Shown: positions 22,410-33,480, counted from the stretch's first letter. The stretch is DNA of 64,000 nt from Prostheceraeus crozeri (GCA_907163375.1 CAJQUW010013657.1:434001-498000); one strand, 5' to 3'. Numbers and translations are program-made. Notes: generated by a model from the sequence alone, not told the origin.

Positions 22410-22701
22410 GTTGACTGTGAATAATGACTTTGAAATGTTTTCTAATTCTTAAGTATAAACAAGCAACCAATTAGAATGAACAGCCAATGAATGATGAATA
22501 TGAAAGTATGTATGCAAAGTGACATTCGTGTCATTTCACTCTGTCTTTGAGACGCATAAGTGAAGTGTTCTCTAGCGAATTCTGTTATTATTTGAGGCGT
22601 ACAAGTGAACTGCTCTCTCGTGAATTCCAAATTTGAGACGTATCATTTGAGTGAAGTCTCTATCTTGTTGAAGTATCAACCTTAAACTTGATTTCGTTGA
22701 A
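22410..22701. promoter_or_regulatory. Divergent promoter region, left arm
   Basis: The spacer between the 151-codon ORF and the polymerase start holds three imperfect ~42-bp direct repeats (about 22545-22660). Each opens TTTGAGACG or TTTGAGGCG, followed by a (C/T)A(T/C)AAGTGAA-like part and CTCTC. Paired genes reading outward make a shared regulatory role likely. The mirror region is 37464-37755. Confidence 0.55.
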
Positions 22702-25700
22702 ATGGTAAGTTGAAAATTTCTTCACTCATCTCCCTCAAACGTGTGGCTAATAGCATCTTCCTCAATTTCAGGCATCAACTTCATCACCAACGCCCTCCCT
22801 TCTCGAGGAAAGTTTAGAGCTATTGAGTGAAGGTAGGTTGTAACAATACACTGAGACTTTAACAGAGATGATAGAATGATTTCTCTTTCAGGTGATGTGA
22901 GTTCCAGCTCAGGACTCTCGCGACAAGGCAACGAGTGGGAATGTGCTGACTGCGGACATATGTTTACAAGGAAGCACAGTCTCCTTCGACACATCAAACA
23001 ACGTGTGTGTCAACGCAAAGCGGCGTCAATCTCCGGAGGTGAAGTTGATTCTGACGATGACATCTCCTTTCCTTGCGATTTGTGCCCTCTTTCTTTTGAT
23101 AGTCACTTTCAGCGATCTTCGCACAGACTTCAACACACGCATGCAAATGATCACTACACCAACGGTACCTCTACAATCTCCCTCATTAATGTTTCACATA
23201 ATAATTTAGTACGTGACTACTGCATGGAGTCCAATACTCAAATAGTAGATTTTCCTGAGTGGCTCCTTCAAAATTCTAACATTATCGAAGCGCTCTTCAA
23301 CAATTTAGACAATTTTAGAATGAAGGCGCTCATCTACCTCAAACTAAAATATATTAAAATAGATTTTCAAACGGGTCAAGTGACGGAGAGAATACAGTTT
23401 CATGTTCGTTCCTCTTCCGCAACCGAAGTTGTAGACTGCGAGTCTTGGCTAAATTTTCACATTCAATGTTTAAAATCAAATGTAGATAAATTCAATCAAC
23501 GCGACAGTGCTCTCATTTTTGATGGTGTGGACTCAGCCATATTCAAAATTTCCCTATTAGAAAGTCATGCAGCTCGAGGCACATTTAAACTACCAAAAAC
23601 GTTGTATAATAAGAAAGCTGTCATCAATGTCGATTGTAAATCACATTCTTTCAAATATGCAGTCCTATCCATCCTTCACTATAATGATATCAACGCGAAT
23701 CGAAATCATACCTATAGCTGCAGACAGTGGGAGGATGAACTAGACTTTGAAGGTTGTGATAGTGACAACATGAAAATCAAAGATGTAGAAACGTTCGAAA
23801 AACATAATAAGATTAAAATTGTCGTTCACGTGTGGGAGAAGGGGTTGAAGGGTGCCCGCTATAATTCACGTTCAACTTGTTATGAACGTGTAGTCAACCT
23901 CTTATTAGTAAAACAAGATGATAGCGAGGAATGGCACTACTGTGGTATTCCCAAAATCTCTCGCTTGTACACACACTTAGGGCACTCTAAAAGAGGTGAA
24001 CATTTTGTATGCGACCTCTGCATCCGCTCCTTTTGGAGTAAAGATAAATTTGAAACTCACTATGAATGGTGCAAGCGAGGTAAATTACAAATGGAACGCA
24101 TGCCCAAAGATAAATATTTTCACATATGGATAATGGTGACGAATTAAGTCCCCTGCGTGTCATTTACGCAGACATAGAATGCTACATTGATGACATCATC
24201 CACAAGCCAGCAGCCATATCCTGCTTTGAAGTATGGCATGACCACTTTAGAAATAGACAAAACAAAATGCATACTTGGCAAGGTGAAGATTGTATTTCAA
24301 AATTTCTAGAATTTCTCGATAAAGCTGCTAAATTTCAACAATCATATGATTCCCAATTGCAGCGTAAGTCACTACATATGTCAGATGAAGACAAACAGAA
24401 ATTTGAAAGTTGCACATCGTGCCCTAAATGTCATAAAACGTTTGATGACGATAAAATTAAGAAAGTGCGTGATCATGATCACATCACTGGTAAATTTAGA
24501 AACGCACTCCGCTCCAAATGTAACTTTTCACTTAGGTTGAGACGTCGTGTACTACCCGTCATTTTTCATAACTTTAAGGGCTATGACAGTCATATGCTCA
24601 TAAAAGGAGGGTTGAGCCAGATGAAATCGTGGCAGTTTAATGTAATAGCGCAAACGAGAGAAAAATTCATGGCAATGACAGTAAAAGTACCAGTAGATAA
24701 AACTAAAGAAAATAAGACAGTCTTCTTCGAAATAAAATTTTTAGATTCATTCCAATTCATGTCAGCGTCACTAGCTTCTCTTGTTCGTAATCTCAAGTTT
24801 CTTCCCCATAGTCAAACTTTGAAGAAACACTATCCAAACTTAACGGATGAAATATTCACTCGCAAAGGAGTCTTTCCCTATGCGTATTTTAGCTCAATGT
24901 CTAAACTAAATGAAACAACCCTTCCTTCCATTGACAAATTCCAAAACGATTTGACGGGTCAAGATTGTCCAGTAGAGGACTATGAACATGCTCAAGAGGC
25001 ATGGTTAAAATTTGATTGTAAAACGTTTGGCGATTATATGATCGCTTACTTAGAATTAGATGTCATTTTGCTGGCTGATGTCTTTCAGGAATTTTGACGA
25101 GTGGCATTAGAAGAAGACAAATTAGATCCTGTCCACTTTGTCAGTCTACCAGTCATGTCCTTTAAATCAGCCTTTAAAATGACTGGTGAGACCATTCATC
25201 TCTTACAAGACCCGGAGATGTATAATATATATGAGCGCGGAATACGCGGTGGTCTCACATTTGTAAATAAACATCACATAAAATCTAAAACAGTAGGTAA
25301 TGATCATATCCACCTAAAGTACTATGACCAAAATAATTTATATGGCAGTTCACTGTCTAAACCACTACCTCATTCCGAGTTTAGTTGGTTGAATCAAGAT
25401 GAGCTTGCGTATTACTCCAACCCTTCAAGCATTCTGAAGATTCTAGATGAAGGTGATTGGGGATATTATTTTGAAGTGGATTTGATTTATCCAAATAGTA
25501 TTAAAAATAAAACTGCTGATTTCCCACTCGCACCTGAATCTGGTGAAGTGACTGAAGATATGTTTTCACCATTCATGTCACAATTTCATAATAACTTAAC
25601 AGAGTGTGGACAGCCAAGGTACAAACCATGCCGCAAACTTTTACTCACCCAATATGATAAGAAAAATTATCTCGCACACTTCTGCATACTAAAATTCTAT

Positions 25701-26573
25701 TTAGAAATGGGCATGCTTCTAAAGTCAGTTCACCGCATCATCAAATTTAGACAGAAAGCCTTCCTCAAACCATATATTGATAGTAACAGCCAGAAACGTG
25801 CACTAGCCCAAAATAATTTTGAAAAAGATTTTTATAAGTATAAGAATAATAGTCTATTTGGTAAGACGATGGAGGATGTTAGAAAACGCATGACTTACAA
25901 ACTGGTCATCGATGATCAAAAATATCACAAATTGACCTCATGGCCTCTTTTCATTGATAGAGACATTATCGATGAGGACCTTGTAGGTGTTAAAATGATA
26001 AAATCTGAAGTTGAGTTGTGCAAGCCCATCTATATTGGCCAAGCTGTACTAGATTACTCTAAGCTTGAAATGTACCAACTCTTTTATAAAATACTAAAAC
26101 CATGTCCTCTCGTAAAAGAGGTTCGTTTGTTGAGTGGTGATGCAGATAGTTTCTTCTTAGGTATTACCACTCAAAAAGATTTAAATTTTAATGAAGTAGC
26201 TATGTCATTAGAAAAATATTTCGACACATCTAACTACAATCCCACTCATCCACTCTATTCCATACAGAATAAAGCCAAACTTGGTTGTTTTAAGGATGAA
26301 ACAGCAGGAAAGGAAATAGATGAAATGATTCTCCTCCGTCCTAAAATGTATTCCATGAAATTAAAAGAATGTGCAGATAGTATTAAGCGTGCTGAAGGTA
26401 TATCAAAATCCATTGTTCACAAAATGAAACATCGGTCCTATAAGAAGGCTTATAAAAATAAAACTATAACGTTTGTCAATATGACAATCTTAAAATCTCA
26501 AGTTCATACTGTGAAACGCACACGTTCAAGAAACGAGCGCTTTCAGCATGGGAGGATAAGAGGTGTTGGATAG
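22702..26573 (+). pseudogene. Zinc-finger family-B DNA polymerase, left copy (fossil)
   Basis: Polinton/adinto/bidna-type polymerase gene. The 5' end appears spliced, with two short GT-AG introns between about 22.70 and 22.89 kb. In order: zinc fingers (ECADCGHMFTRKHSLLRH and CDLCPLSF...H...H), a third finger-like CDLCIRSF, an exonuclease start (IYADIECYI), an HNH-like zinc segment (CPKCHKTF then DHDHITGKFRN), HNFKGYDSHML (ExoII), a YLELDV region (ExoIII), motif A (YDQNNLYG), motif B (KNNSLFGK) and a motif C region followed by LRPKMYS. The motif set is that of protein-primed type-B polymerases, which copy linear DNA from a terminal protein. The copy is broken, with about two interruptions. 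The mirror copy is at 33592-37463. Confidence 0.85.
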
Positions 26574-26684
26574 GACATAACACATCTCTTCCACATGGAC
26601 ATCCTGACACAAACATACCTCCACCCAAAAGAATAAAACTCACGCTACCGCATTCGGGAGATGTATTGACATAATCAACTTTAA

Positions 26685-26790
26685 CTCAGTATTTTGATGT
26701 TGCTTTTTGTAGATATACATGGTTGTTTTATGTATCGCATGAGATCGTTTCTTCCTTGTGAATATATGCCTACAGTCAGCTCATTCCCCC
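26685..26790 (-). pseudogene. Echo of the first zinc finger, left arm
   Basis: On the strand opposite the polymerase, this stretch is a diverged copy of the DNA that encodes the first zinc finger (ADC-H-FTRK). It is only a fragment. The mirror copy is 33376-33480. It implies a past rearrangement within the element or loss of a second finger gene. Confidence 0.5.
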
Positions 26791-26853
26791 TATATCTGTG
26801 AAAAGACTTTTTCATACACATATTTTTATTTCAATAAACATATCACAATGACT

Positions 26854-27032
26854 TCACTTTGTTTTCCGAAGCACTAAAGTTACGAGGGATTTAGTATCTT
26901 TCACATGGATGCACTCTTGTAAACCATTGTTAATTTTGATAGCAATAGAGGGTATAGTTTGTTTGACGACGGGATGATGGAAAATAGATTCAAGCATCTT
27001 CTCGACTATTCCATATGAAGCGTCTTTATCAT
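26854..27032 (-). pseudogene. Small convergent ORF of the polymerase element, cut by the LINE
   Basis: Same coding sequence as the ORF at 33075-33311 (SYGIVEKMLESIFHHPVVKQ is shared). Here its upstream part is separated by the LINE insertion. No family is recognised. Confidence 0.6.
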
Positions 27033-27204
27033 AGTAGTAGTAGTAGTAGTAGCGTTTATTCACAAACTGATAATCACAAAGTTACACATTCAATGTTACA
27101 GATTTCATATCAAGACATATGGTTAAGAAATATAAATAAAGAAGTGACACGAATACAGTGAAATCAATAGGTCAAACATAAAGGAACAAAAAAAAATCAG
27201 TAGA

Positions 27205-30200
27205 CTAACATAAACCATTCTGTAGGCATGAAACCCACGGAAAGAATGAATTCAATCGACGTGTCGTGCTGGAGCATGGCACTCTTAATTTCTTAGTAGC
27301 ACTTAATCTCTCAGGAACCAAGTCGTGTAGAGGATGCGAAATGTTTATCTCTGATGTCTGCAAGAGACGCAAAGCAGAAAATTCAAGTTTCTCGGCTATC
27401 GGGGGAAATTTGTCACAGGAACAAGTAGAGTTACAGATAAGTCTATGGGCTCTTCTCTGAAACTTTTCCAATCGATCACAAAGGGTTGAGGGAAGACAAC
27501 CGTACACGGGGGATGCATATAGAAAATACTGAGTTATCAGAGAATGATATACATTTATCAGAGTATGAGACGGCAAGAAGGACTTCAGACATTTAATCAC
27601 ATAAAGTCTGCGAGATGCAGCTGTTAAGAGTTGTGAAATTTGGACATTCCATTTCAGACGATTATTTAAAGTTATGCCGAGAAGTTTAAGGGATTCTTCT
27701 TTTACAAAACCATTCTCATGTGCAATGGTAGCACCAATGGAACGCTGTATAGTCAATTGCTTGCACTTTGACCTGTTCAAGGACAACCCTTTATCTTGAA
27801 ATATGGACTCACAAATACCAAGATCGACTGAAGAAGAACCATCATGTTGTACAAATTCAACAACTGTCACATCATCTGCATATAACACACATTCAATGTT
27901 TCCAAAAGGAAGATTGATGCATCCCATAAAAGCTGCAAATAGTGTTGGACCCAAAACTGAACCTTGGGGAACTCCAGAGCACACTGATGCTGTTGGACCA
28001 TAACTATTCAAAATTTTAACGCACATTTCACGACCACTCAAATATGACAGAAGCCATGTCAAAAATCCATGTTGCAAGCCACAAGAATTCAAATAATTTA
28101 TTAAACGCCGATGTTGAAGCTTATCAAAAGCCCTGGCCAAGTCGAGACAGTACACGTTAACGGATGCCGTTGATTTCTGATCGAGGAAGCGTGTTATAAT
28201 ATCACACAACTCAACGAGGGCGGTAGTTGTAGACCCATACGGTCTATACGCATGTTGACGAGGTCCGTAGCATGAAACAATGTCGAATTTCATTCGGCCT
28301 AAAACTAATCTTTCGAATATCTTTGAGATTGAGGGCAAGAGGGAGATAGGTCGAAAGTCACTTATTTCAGGAGAAGTACACTTAGGAATAGGGCAAACAA
28401 AAGCCATTTTAAAGAGGCGAGGAAATGTCTTCGTTAAAATTGACCTGTTGAAGATTTCTGTGAGAGGTCTGCACAGAAAGTGGGCCCCAACGCTCAGCAA
28501 TTTCGGAGGAATGAGATCAGAACCTTGTGACTTTCTGAGGCTCAAATGACTGAGGTGATGATAGACACTCTGCTCGTCTATGGAAAAGTCCCAGGATTCA
28601 TCCATCAGAGGTAATAAATTCTCATCAGTACCATCATTGAAATTTTTAAGGAATTCATCAGTCATTTGGTGAAGCAGATTCTCCAGGTTACCTGAATTCT
28701 CCACGAGAACACTCCACGGATCTTTTATTTTCGAGCCCCTGATGACATTTACCACGTTCCATACATCTTTTCGTTTTGAATTCTTTGCAACCCATATTTT
28801 TTTAGCACTTGCTATTTCTTGTTTCACTTTCTGCTTATAGTGATGGTATTCTTGCCAATTTCTCGAACGGAAAGCCGCCCATCTTCGATTTATTAACGAT
28901 TTCAAAACCGGAGTTATCCACGGCTTATCTTTAGATGTAAAGTAGATAATTTCACGCGGTACAGCGGAGACACATCTCGACAACAGTTGGTAAAATGATT
29001 GAACCATATCATCAACTGATTGCTCACAATTAATGATGCTGAAGTCAGTAGCAGATAGACGACTCAGATATTCAGCAATGTTAGACCTGCGATAGTCCCA
29101 AACTATTGCTAGACGAGAAGATTCTGTGGTCAATCGGTGAGATCTTGGTATTAGTAAAATACTGTTATGGTCGGAGTTCTTCAATGGGGGTCCGATTATC
29201 GCGGAAGTTGTGTAGGACGAGCATAAGTCTTCATCAATCCAAATATGGTCGATAATTTTATTATTTCGAGTGGAATCGCATACTTTATTAACCAGGCACA
29301 ACTGCTCTCGAAGAAACTCAGTATTCAAATCGTTGAAGTCGCCGGTGACCATGATCCCTGCCTCTGGATACCGAAGTTGAAAATTATCAATTTCGGACAC
29401 AATGAAATGCAGTACGTCGTCATGATGAAATCTATTCAAACCAGGAGGGAAATAAATTGCACAGCAAATGACGGAGCAGGTCAGTTTTTGAATATGGATG
29501 AATATGATTTCAACTGAATGTGGAGCATCCAACTCAGGAAGAAGAACTGATGACTTGAATGAGTTTTCGATCCAGAGACAAACCCCACCACCACGGCGTC
29601 CGATTCGATCCTGTCTAAGTAAGCTATAGTTATCTAATAAAAGAAGATTGTCACTGATGTCCCCATGAAGCCATGATTCTGTAATGACAATTATGTCAGG
29701 ACGTAGACAAGAAACTGTTATTTGAAGTTCATCAATTTTCGGAAGAATTGACCGAGCGTTCGTTAGAAAAATAGATGGGTATGACTGCCTCTCAGGTAAA
29801 ATCAACGGTGATCGCAAGCGAATGGAACCACGATACATCACAACATCCTCCCCGTTGTCTCGTCTCTGCTTGAATTCGGTCCTTACTGCTTTCTCTCTAT
29901 CTCGCTGCATCTTGGTTAAGTCAGCATGAATAAAAATGTCTTTATATTCAGTGTTTTTTAATGATTTTGCTTTTCTTAACACTTTGGCTCTCACGGCATT
30001 GTTGGTAAGCGAAACACGAAGTAAGCGTCCCTTCTTACCAGGACGTCCTATTCGTCTGACATCTTCAACCACAGTGTCAACATCAAGTTCTTCAGTAATA
30101 ATCTTTTCTACTTCGCGCTTGTCTGCAGCGATTCTCTCCTCAACTGTTCCCACTGCTTCACCCAAACCGTGAAAGATGACGCTATTCATCCTATTTACTC

Positions 30201-30504
30201 GATCATCCATCTCAATTAAGCCCAATTCAATGGATTCCTCTTTTGAAAATTCGATCATCTCTTTCAATGAAGCTATTTCAGATTGAAAAATAGTCTGGTC
30301 TCTCTTAATGGAGGCAACTGACTCTTCAATACCTTGAAAACGTACAGTCAAGTTTTCAATGTCACGTTTTAGCGTGTTGAAATTATTTTTGAAAGACTCA
30401 ATGGTCTCTTCCCTTGATTCTTTAATCAGCTGTTTTATTTCAGACAGTTGATTTATCTGTAAGGATCCAGATCTCAAACGTTTCGGTGTTGGATTGTTCG
30501 CCAT
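27205..30504 (-). CDS. LINE polyprotein: coiled coil, endonuclease, reverse transcriptase
   Basis: A single open frame of 1099 codons, starting MANNPTPKRLRSGS. Residues about 15-100 look like a coiled coil, and about 100-225 resemble the RNA-binding part of an L1-type ORF1 (NRMNSVIFHGLGE). An apurinic-type endonuclease covers about 244-450: N249, E276 in ITESW, D389 in TGDFND, and D445-H446 in SDHNS. The reverse transcriptase spans about 690-930: FRPISLLPSISKIFERLV from 717, D788 in CLDLARAFD, SGVPQGSVLGP near 843 and YADD at 875-878. The C-terminal part contains cysteines. The ORF1-like domain fused in frame to the pol part is noteworthy, since most related LINEs use two ORFs. All catalytic residues I can check are present. 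Confidence 0.93.
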   Translation of the reverse strand: MANNPTPKRLRSGSLQINQLSEIKQLIKESREETIESFKNNFNTLKRDIENLTVRFQGIEESVASIKRDQTIFQSEIASLKEMIEFSKEESIELGLIEMDDRVNRMNSVIFHGLGEAVGTVEERIAADKREVEKIITEELDVDTVVEDVRRIGRPGKKGRLLRVSLTNNAVRAKVLRKAKSLKNTEYKDIFIHADLTKMQRDREKAVRTEFKQRRDNGEDVVMYRGSIRLRSPLILPERQSYPSIFLTNARSILPKIDELQITVSCLRPDIIVITESWLHGDISDNLLLLDNYSLLRQDRIGRRGGGVCLWIENSFKSSVLLPELDAPHSVEIIFIHIQKLTCSVICCAIYFPPGLNRFHHDDVLHFIVSEIDNFQLRYPEAGIMVTGDFNDLNTEFLREQLCLVNKVCDSTRNNKIIDHIWIDEDLCSSYTTSAIIGPPLKNSDHNSILLIPRSHRLTTESSRLAIVWDYRRSNIAEYLSRLSATDFSIINCEQSVDDMVQSFYQLLSRCVSAVPREIIYFTSKDKPWITPVLKSLINRRWAAFRSRNWQEYHHYKQKVKQEIASAKKIWVAKNSKRKDVWNVVNVIRGSKIKDPWSVLVENSGNLENLLHQMTDEFLKNFNDGTDENLLPLMDESWDFSIDEQSVYHHLSHLSLRKSQGSDLIPPKLLSVGAHFLCRPLTEIFNRSILTKTFPRLFKMAFVCPIPKCTSPEISDFRPISLLPSISKIFERLVLGRMKFDIVSCYGPRQHAYRPYGSTTTALVELCDIITRFLDQKSTASVNVYCLDLARAFDKLQHRRLINYLNSCGLQHGFLTWLLSYLSGREMCVKILNSYGPTASVCSGVPQGSVLGPTLFAAFMGCINLPFGNIECVLYADDVTVVEFVQHDGSSSVDLGICESIFQDKGLSLNRSKCKQLTIQRSIGATIAHENGFVKEESLKLLGITLNNRLKWNVQISQLLTAASRRLYVIKCLKSFLPSHTLINVYHSLITQYFLYASPVYGCLPSTLCDRLEKFQRRAHRLICNSTCSCDKFPPIAEKLEFSALRLLQTSEINISHPLHDLVPERLSATKKLRVPCSSTTRRLNSFFPWVSCLQNGLC

Positions 30505-31110
30505 TGTTTGTTGTTACAAAGAGCGGTGACAGATCGTAACATAGAAATGTTAGCGTGCTTGATGCCTGTATCGAGCTGCTTGTAGTTTCCACTAAAAATA
30601 GCTACAAGTGGAGATTCTCGTCACAGTCACGTGATAAGCGATCGATAATCGCAATCCAACCGGCGAGGAGGTGTGGACAAAAATCCAGAAATAACAGCTG
30701 ATGGTCGGAATACGGCTGACAATACCAGCTCGCTCAAGCAACCACGATCAATCAAACTTTAACGGAGGCACTGCAGATCAGCTACACAAGCGATGACGTC
30801 GGATAACAATAGGATGAATTGACACTTAGTAAATCCGAATGTGTACCAGCCACAGCGAAGCGACGAATGAGTCAAATTCACCAAATCCACAGGCAATCGC
30901 GAAAACACAAATATCCCACCGAAAAACGAGGAATTGACCAAAACCAAAGACAGCAAAAGACGGACCAGATCGAGACGAACTCAATGAACCGAGACTCAAC
31001 CAAAGAGGACACCGAGAAACACCAAGACGACGGAAAATATCAATCCAGACGGCAGACAGGCAAGAGCGCACAACCGCACGACACGACGTTATGTACTAAA
31101 AAAAATGTAC
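30505..31110 (-). promoter_or_regulatory. LINE 5' untranslated region
   Basis: About 600 bp from the 5' target duplication to the start codon, GC-richer than the surrounding arms. It presumably holds the internal promoter typical of LINEs. No TATA box is seen. ORFs on either strand here are short and overlapping. Confidence 0.6.
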
Positions 31111-31264
31111 TTATCATGAATGAAATCACGTAAAATGTATTCTTTTTTCTCACCAACAGAAATAGGTAGAATCAAATCACTTTGGGGCGATCATATCTTT
31201 TTCAAATGACTGTGGAACATTGATTTCCATGATGAAGATTTAAACAGTTAGATTCCATGACGAA

Positions 31265-32200
31265 CAAGATTTACTAGTTTGCAAGTTAAACTAAGCGTTC
31301 TATTATTTGTAAATGAAAGATATAGTTTCAACAGTTTACAGATTAAAAATAAAGTTGCAATAGTGTATGTGTTAGAAATAAAGTTTAAGCTGTTTGTATG
31401 TTAAAAATAAAATAAAGTTTCAAGAGTTTACAAGTTAAAAATAAAGTTTCAACAGTGTGTACGTTAGAAATAAAGTTATATCTGTTTGTAAAATAAGATT
31501 GTGGGATTTAATAGTTTGTAAGTTAGACTAAGCGTTCTACTATTTGTAAATGAAAGATATAGTTTTAACAGCTCACAGATTAAAAAATAAAGTTTCAATA
31601 GTGTGTATGTTAAAAATGAAGTTTAAGCTGTTTGTGTGTTAGAAATAGAATAAAGTTTCAACAGTTTGTAGATTAAAACTAAAGTTTCAACAGTGTGTAC
31701 GTTAGAAATAAAGTTTTATCTGTTTGTAAAATGAGATTGTAGGATTTACTACTTTGCAAGTTAGACTAAGCGTTCTACTATTTGTAAACGAAAGATATAG
31801 TTTCAACAGTTTACAGATTTAAATTAAAGTTTCAACAGTGTGTACGTTAGAAATAAAGTTTTAGTCGTTTGCGCGTTAGAAATAAAATATAGTTTCAACC
31901 TTTACAAGTTCAAAATAAAGTTTCAACAGTGTTCAATAACGTTTTATCTGTTTACATGTTAGAAACAAAGTGAAGTTTCAACAGTGTGTACTCTAGAAAT
32001 AAAGTTTTATCTGTTTGTATGTTAGAAATAAAGTTTTAGCTGCTTGTATGTTAGAAATAAAGGTATAACAGTTTATATGCTCGAAAGAAAGGTATAACTG
32101 TTTGTAAAATATGATCATAAGATTTACTAGTTTGCAAGTTAGACTAAGCGTTCTACTATTTGTAAATTAAAATAAAATTATAACTGTTTACAAGTTAAAG
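31265..32200. repeat. Iterated-motif region of the polymerase element (left and centre)
   Basis: Two kinds of repeat interleave. One is a ~40-bp motif, AAGTTAGACTAAGCGTTCTA followed by CTATTTGTAAATGAAA, at about 31281, 31517, 31755 and 32132. The other is a string of diverged ~30-36-bp units like GTTAGAAATAAAGTTT with CTGTTTGTATGTTAG. The part left of 31543 is mirrored in the right arm; the rest lies in the unpaired centre. They look like iterons or subterminal repeats near a replication origin. Confidence 0.8.
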
Positions 32201-32300
32201 CGTTGATGCCATGATCAACAATTAATAAGCTGAGAAGCTTTAGATTCACTTTAACATTAACACATGTTTACAGATAGAAATGTATTACAGCAGAGCTACT

Positions 32301-32684
32301 TCATGAGTTAGTTTGCCAGGAGTGTATCATCTCAAACTTTTTCTCCGTTGTTGAAATTTCAGTTTTGTACATATTTGAAGTATCATCATTGCGGTTTGTT
32401 CTTGATGTGTTTACGATGAACGCACACATGAGTCTTATGACACTATGGTTGTATCTTATACGTTTCGACAAAGACTGAGCGAAGTAAATAAAAATCCAAG
32501 TTGAAAATCTCTTAGGTTGTATTATCAAATATCTTAGTATTATACAAAGTTGAGGATGTAAGTTGATCATTTCATCGGAATGTTGTTTTAAAATGAAAGT
32601 AAGAACTTCATCGTATGAGTATTCAAAGCATGTTTTGTAAATCAAATGTGTATAGTACTGACTTGATAGAATCAAACTTGACAA
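32301..32684 (-). CDS. Hypothetical 127-residue ORF in the palindrome centre
   Basis: An open frame of 127 codons, the only sizeable one in the spacer. The product is rich in Ile, Leu, Tyr and Arg, with a possible hydrophobic patch (WIFIYFAQS) near the middle. I recognise no domain. Length alone, in AT-rich DNA, is weak support. Being at the fold-back point of the element is the only reason to list it. Confidence 0.3.
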   Translation of the reverse strand: MSSLILSSQYYTHLIYKTCFEYSYDEVLTFILKQHSDEMINLHPQLCIILRYLIIQPKRFSTWIFIYFAQSLSKRIRYNHSVIRLMCAFIVNTSRTNRNDDTSNMYKTEISTTEKKFEMIHSWQTNS

Positions 32685-32700
32685 ACGCGTTTGTCAAGTT
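32675..32700. repeat. Perfect 26-bp palindrome at the start of the right arm
   Basis: AACTTGACAAACG is followed directly by its reverse complement CGTTTGTCAAGTT, with no loop and no mismatch. It lies seven bases before the right arm starts. Confidence 0.95.
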
Positions 32701-32706
32701 CATTTG

Positions 32707-32990
32707 ATAGTAGAACGCTTAGTCTAACTTACAAACTATTAAATCCCACAATCTTATTTTACAAACAGATATAACTTTATTTCTAACGTTCACACTGTTG
32801 AAACTTTATTTTTAACTTGTAAACTCTTGAAACTTTATTTTATTTCTAACATACAAACAGCTTAAACTTTATTTCTAACACATACACTATTGAAACATTA
32901 TTTTTAATCTGTAAACTGTTGAAACTATATCTTTCATTTACAAATAATAGAACGCTTAGTTTAACTTGCAAACTAGTAAATCTTGTTCGT
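32707..32990. repeat. Iterated motifs, right arm
   Basis: Inverted counterpart of 31260-31543. The ~40-bp motif occurs inverted at about 32707-32745 and 32935-32985, with GAAACTTTATTT-type units in between. Confidence 0.8.
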
Positions 32991-33074
32991 CATGGAATCT
33001 AACTGTTTAAATCTTCATCATGGAAATCAATGTTCCACAGTCATTTGAAAAAGATATGATCGCCCCAAAGTGAT

Positions 33075-33311
33075 TTGATTCTACCTATTTCTGTTGGTGA
33101 GAAAAAAGAATACATTTTACGTGATTTCATTCATGATAAAGACGTTTCATATGGAATAGTCGAGAAGATGCTTGAATCTATTTTCCATCATCCCGTCGTC
33201 AAACAAACTATACCCTCTATTGCTATCAAAATTAACTGTGGTTTACAAGAGTGTATCCTTGTGAATGTTACTAAATCCCTCGTAACTTTAGTGCTTCGGA
33301 AAACAAAGTGA
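33075..33311 (+). CDS. Small convergent ORF of the polymerase element, right copy
   Basis: An open frame of 78 codons reading toward the 3' end of the polymerase. The product has a basic end (VLRKTK) and the stretch SYGIVEKMLESIFHHPVVKQ. The same protein segment is found in the left arm, where the LINE interrupts it. It matches no family I know. An AATAAA-type signal follows at about 33336. Being kept open in this copy is mild evidence for a real gene. Confidence 0.45.
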   Translation: MILPISVGEKKEYILRDFIHDKDVSYGIVEKMLESIFHHPVVKQTIPSIAIKINCGLQECILVNVTKSLVTLVLRKTK

Positions 33312-33375
33312 AGTCATTGTGATATGTTTATTGAAATAAAAATATGTGTATGAAAAAGTCTTTTCACAGATATAG

Positions 33376-33480
33376 GTGGAATGGGCTGACTGTAGGCATA
33401 TATTCACAAGGAAGAAACGATCTCATGCGATACATAAAACAACCATGTATATCTACAAAAAGCAACATCAAAATACTGAG
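33376..33480 (+). pseudogene. Echo of the first zinc finger, right arm
   Basis: Diverged DNA copy of the segment encoding the first zinc finger of the polymerase (near 37233-37150 on the minus strand). Here it lies on the other side of the gene and in opposite orientation. Only a fragment remains. Confidence 0.5.

Larger units (their letters stand above)
27033..31110 (-). mobile_element. Full-length LINE (CR1/jockey-type), young
   Basis: A non-LTR retrotransposon reading leftward: 5' region 31110-30505, one long ORF 30504-27205 and a 3' tail of TAC-type trinucleotides (plus strand about 27035-27053, TAGTAG...). It is flanked by a 7-bp target duplication TTATCAT (27026-27032 and 31111-31117). 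The right arm of the palindrome keeps the uninterrupted target around 33133, so the boundaries are known exactly. The element is 4078 bp, seemingly complete and uninterrupted, so it may be capable of activity. Confidence 0.93.
32201..32706. other. Unpaired centre of the palindrome
   Basis: Single-copy sequence between the arms. It holds a 127-codon ORF and ends in a perfect 26-bp palindrome just before the right arm begins. Confidence 0.6.

Noticed and set aside
24346-24796. Short ORFs overlapping the polymerase on both strands (and their mirrors)
   Set aside because: Shadows of the polymerase coding sequence in other frames.
31265-32200. CRISPR-like array
   Set aside because: The context is eukaryotic, repeats are diverged, spacers are themselves repeats, and no cas genes are present.
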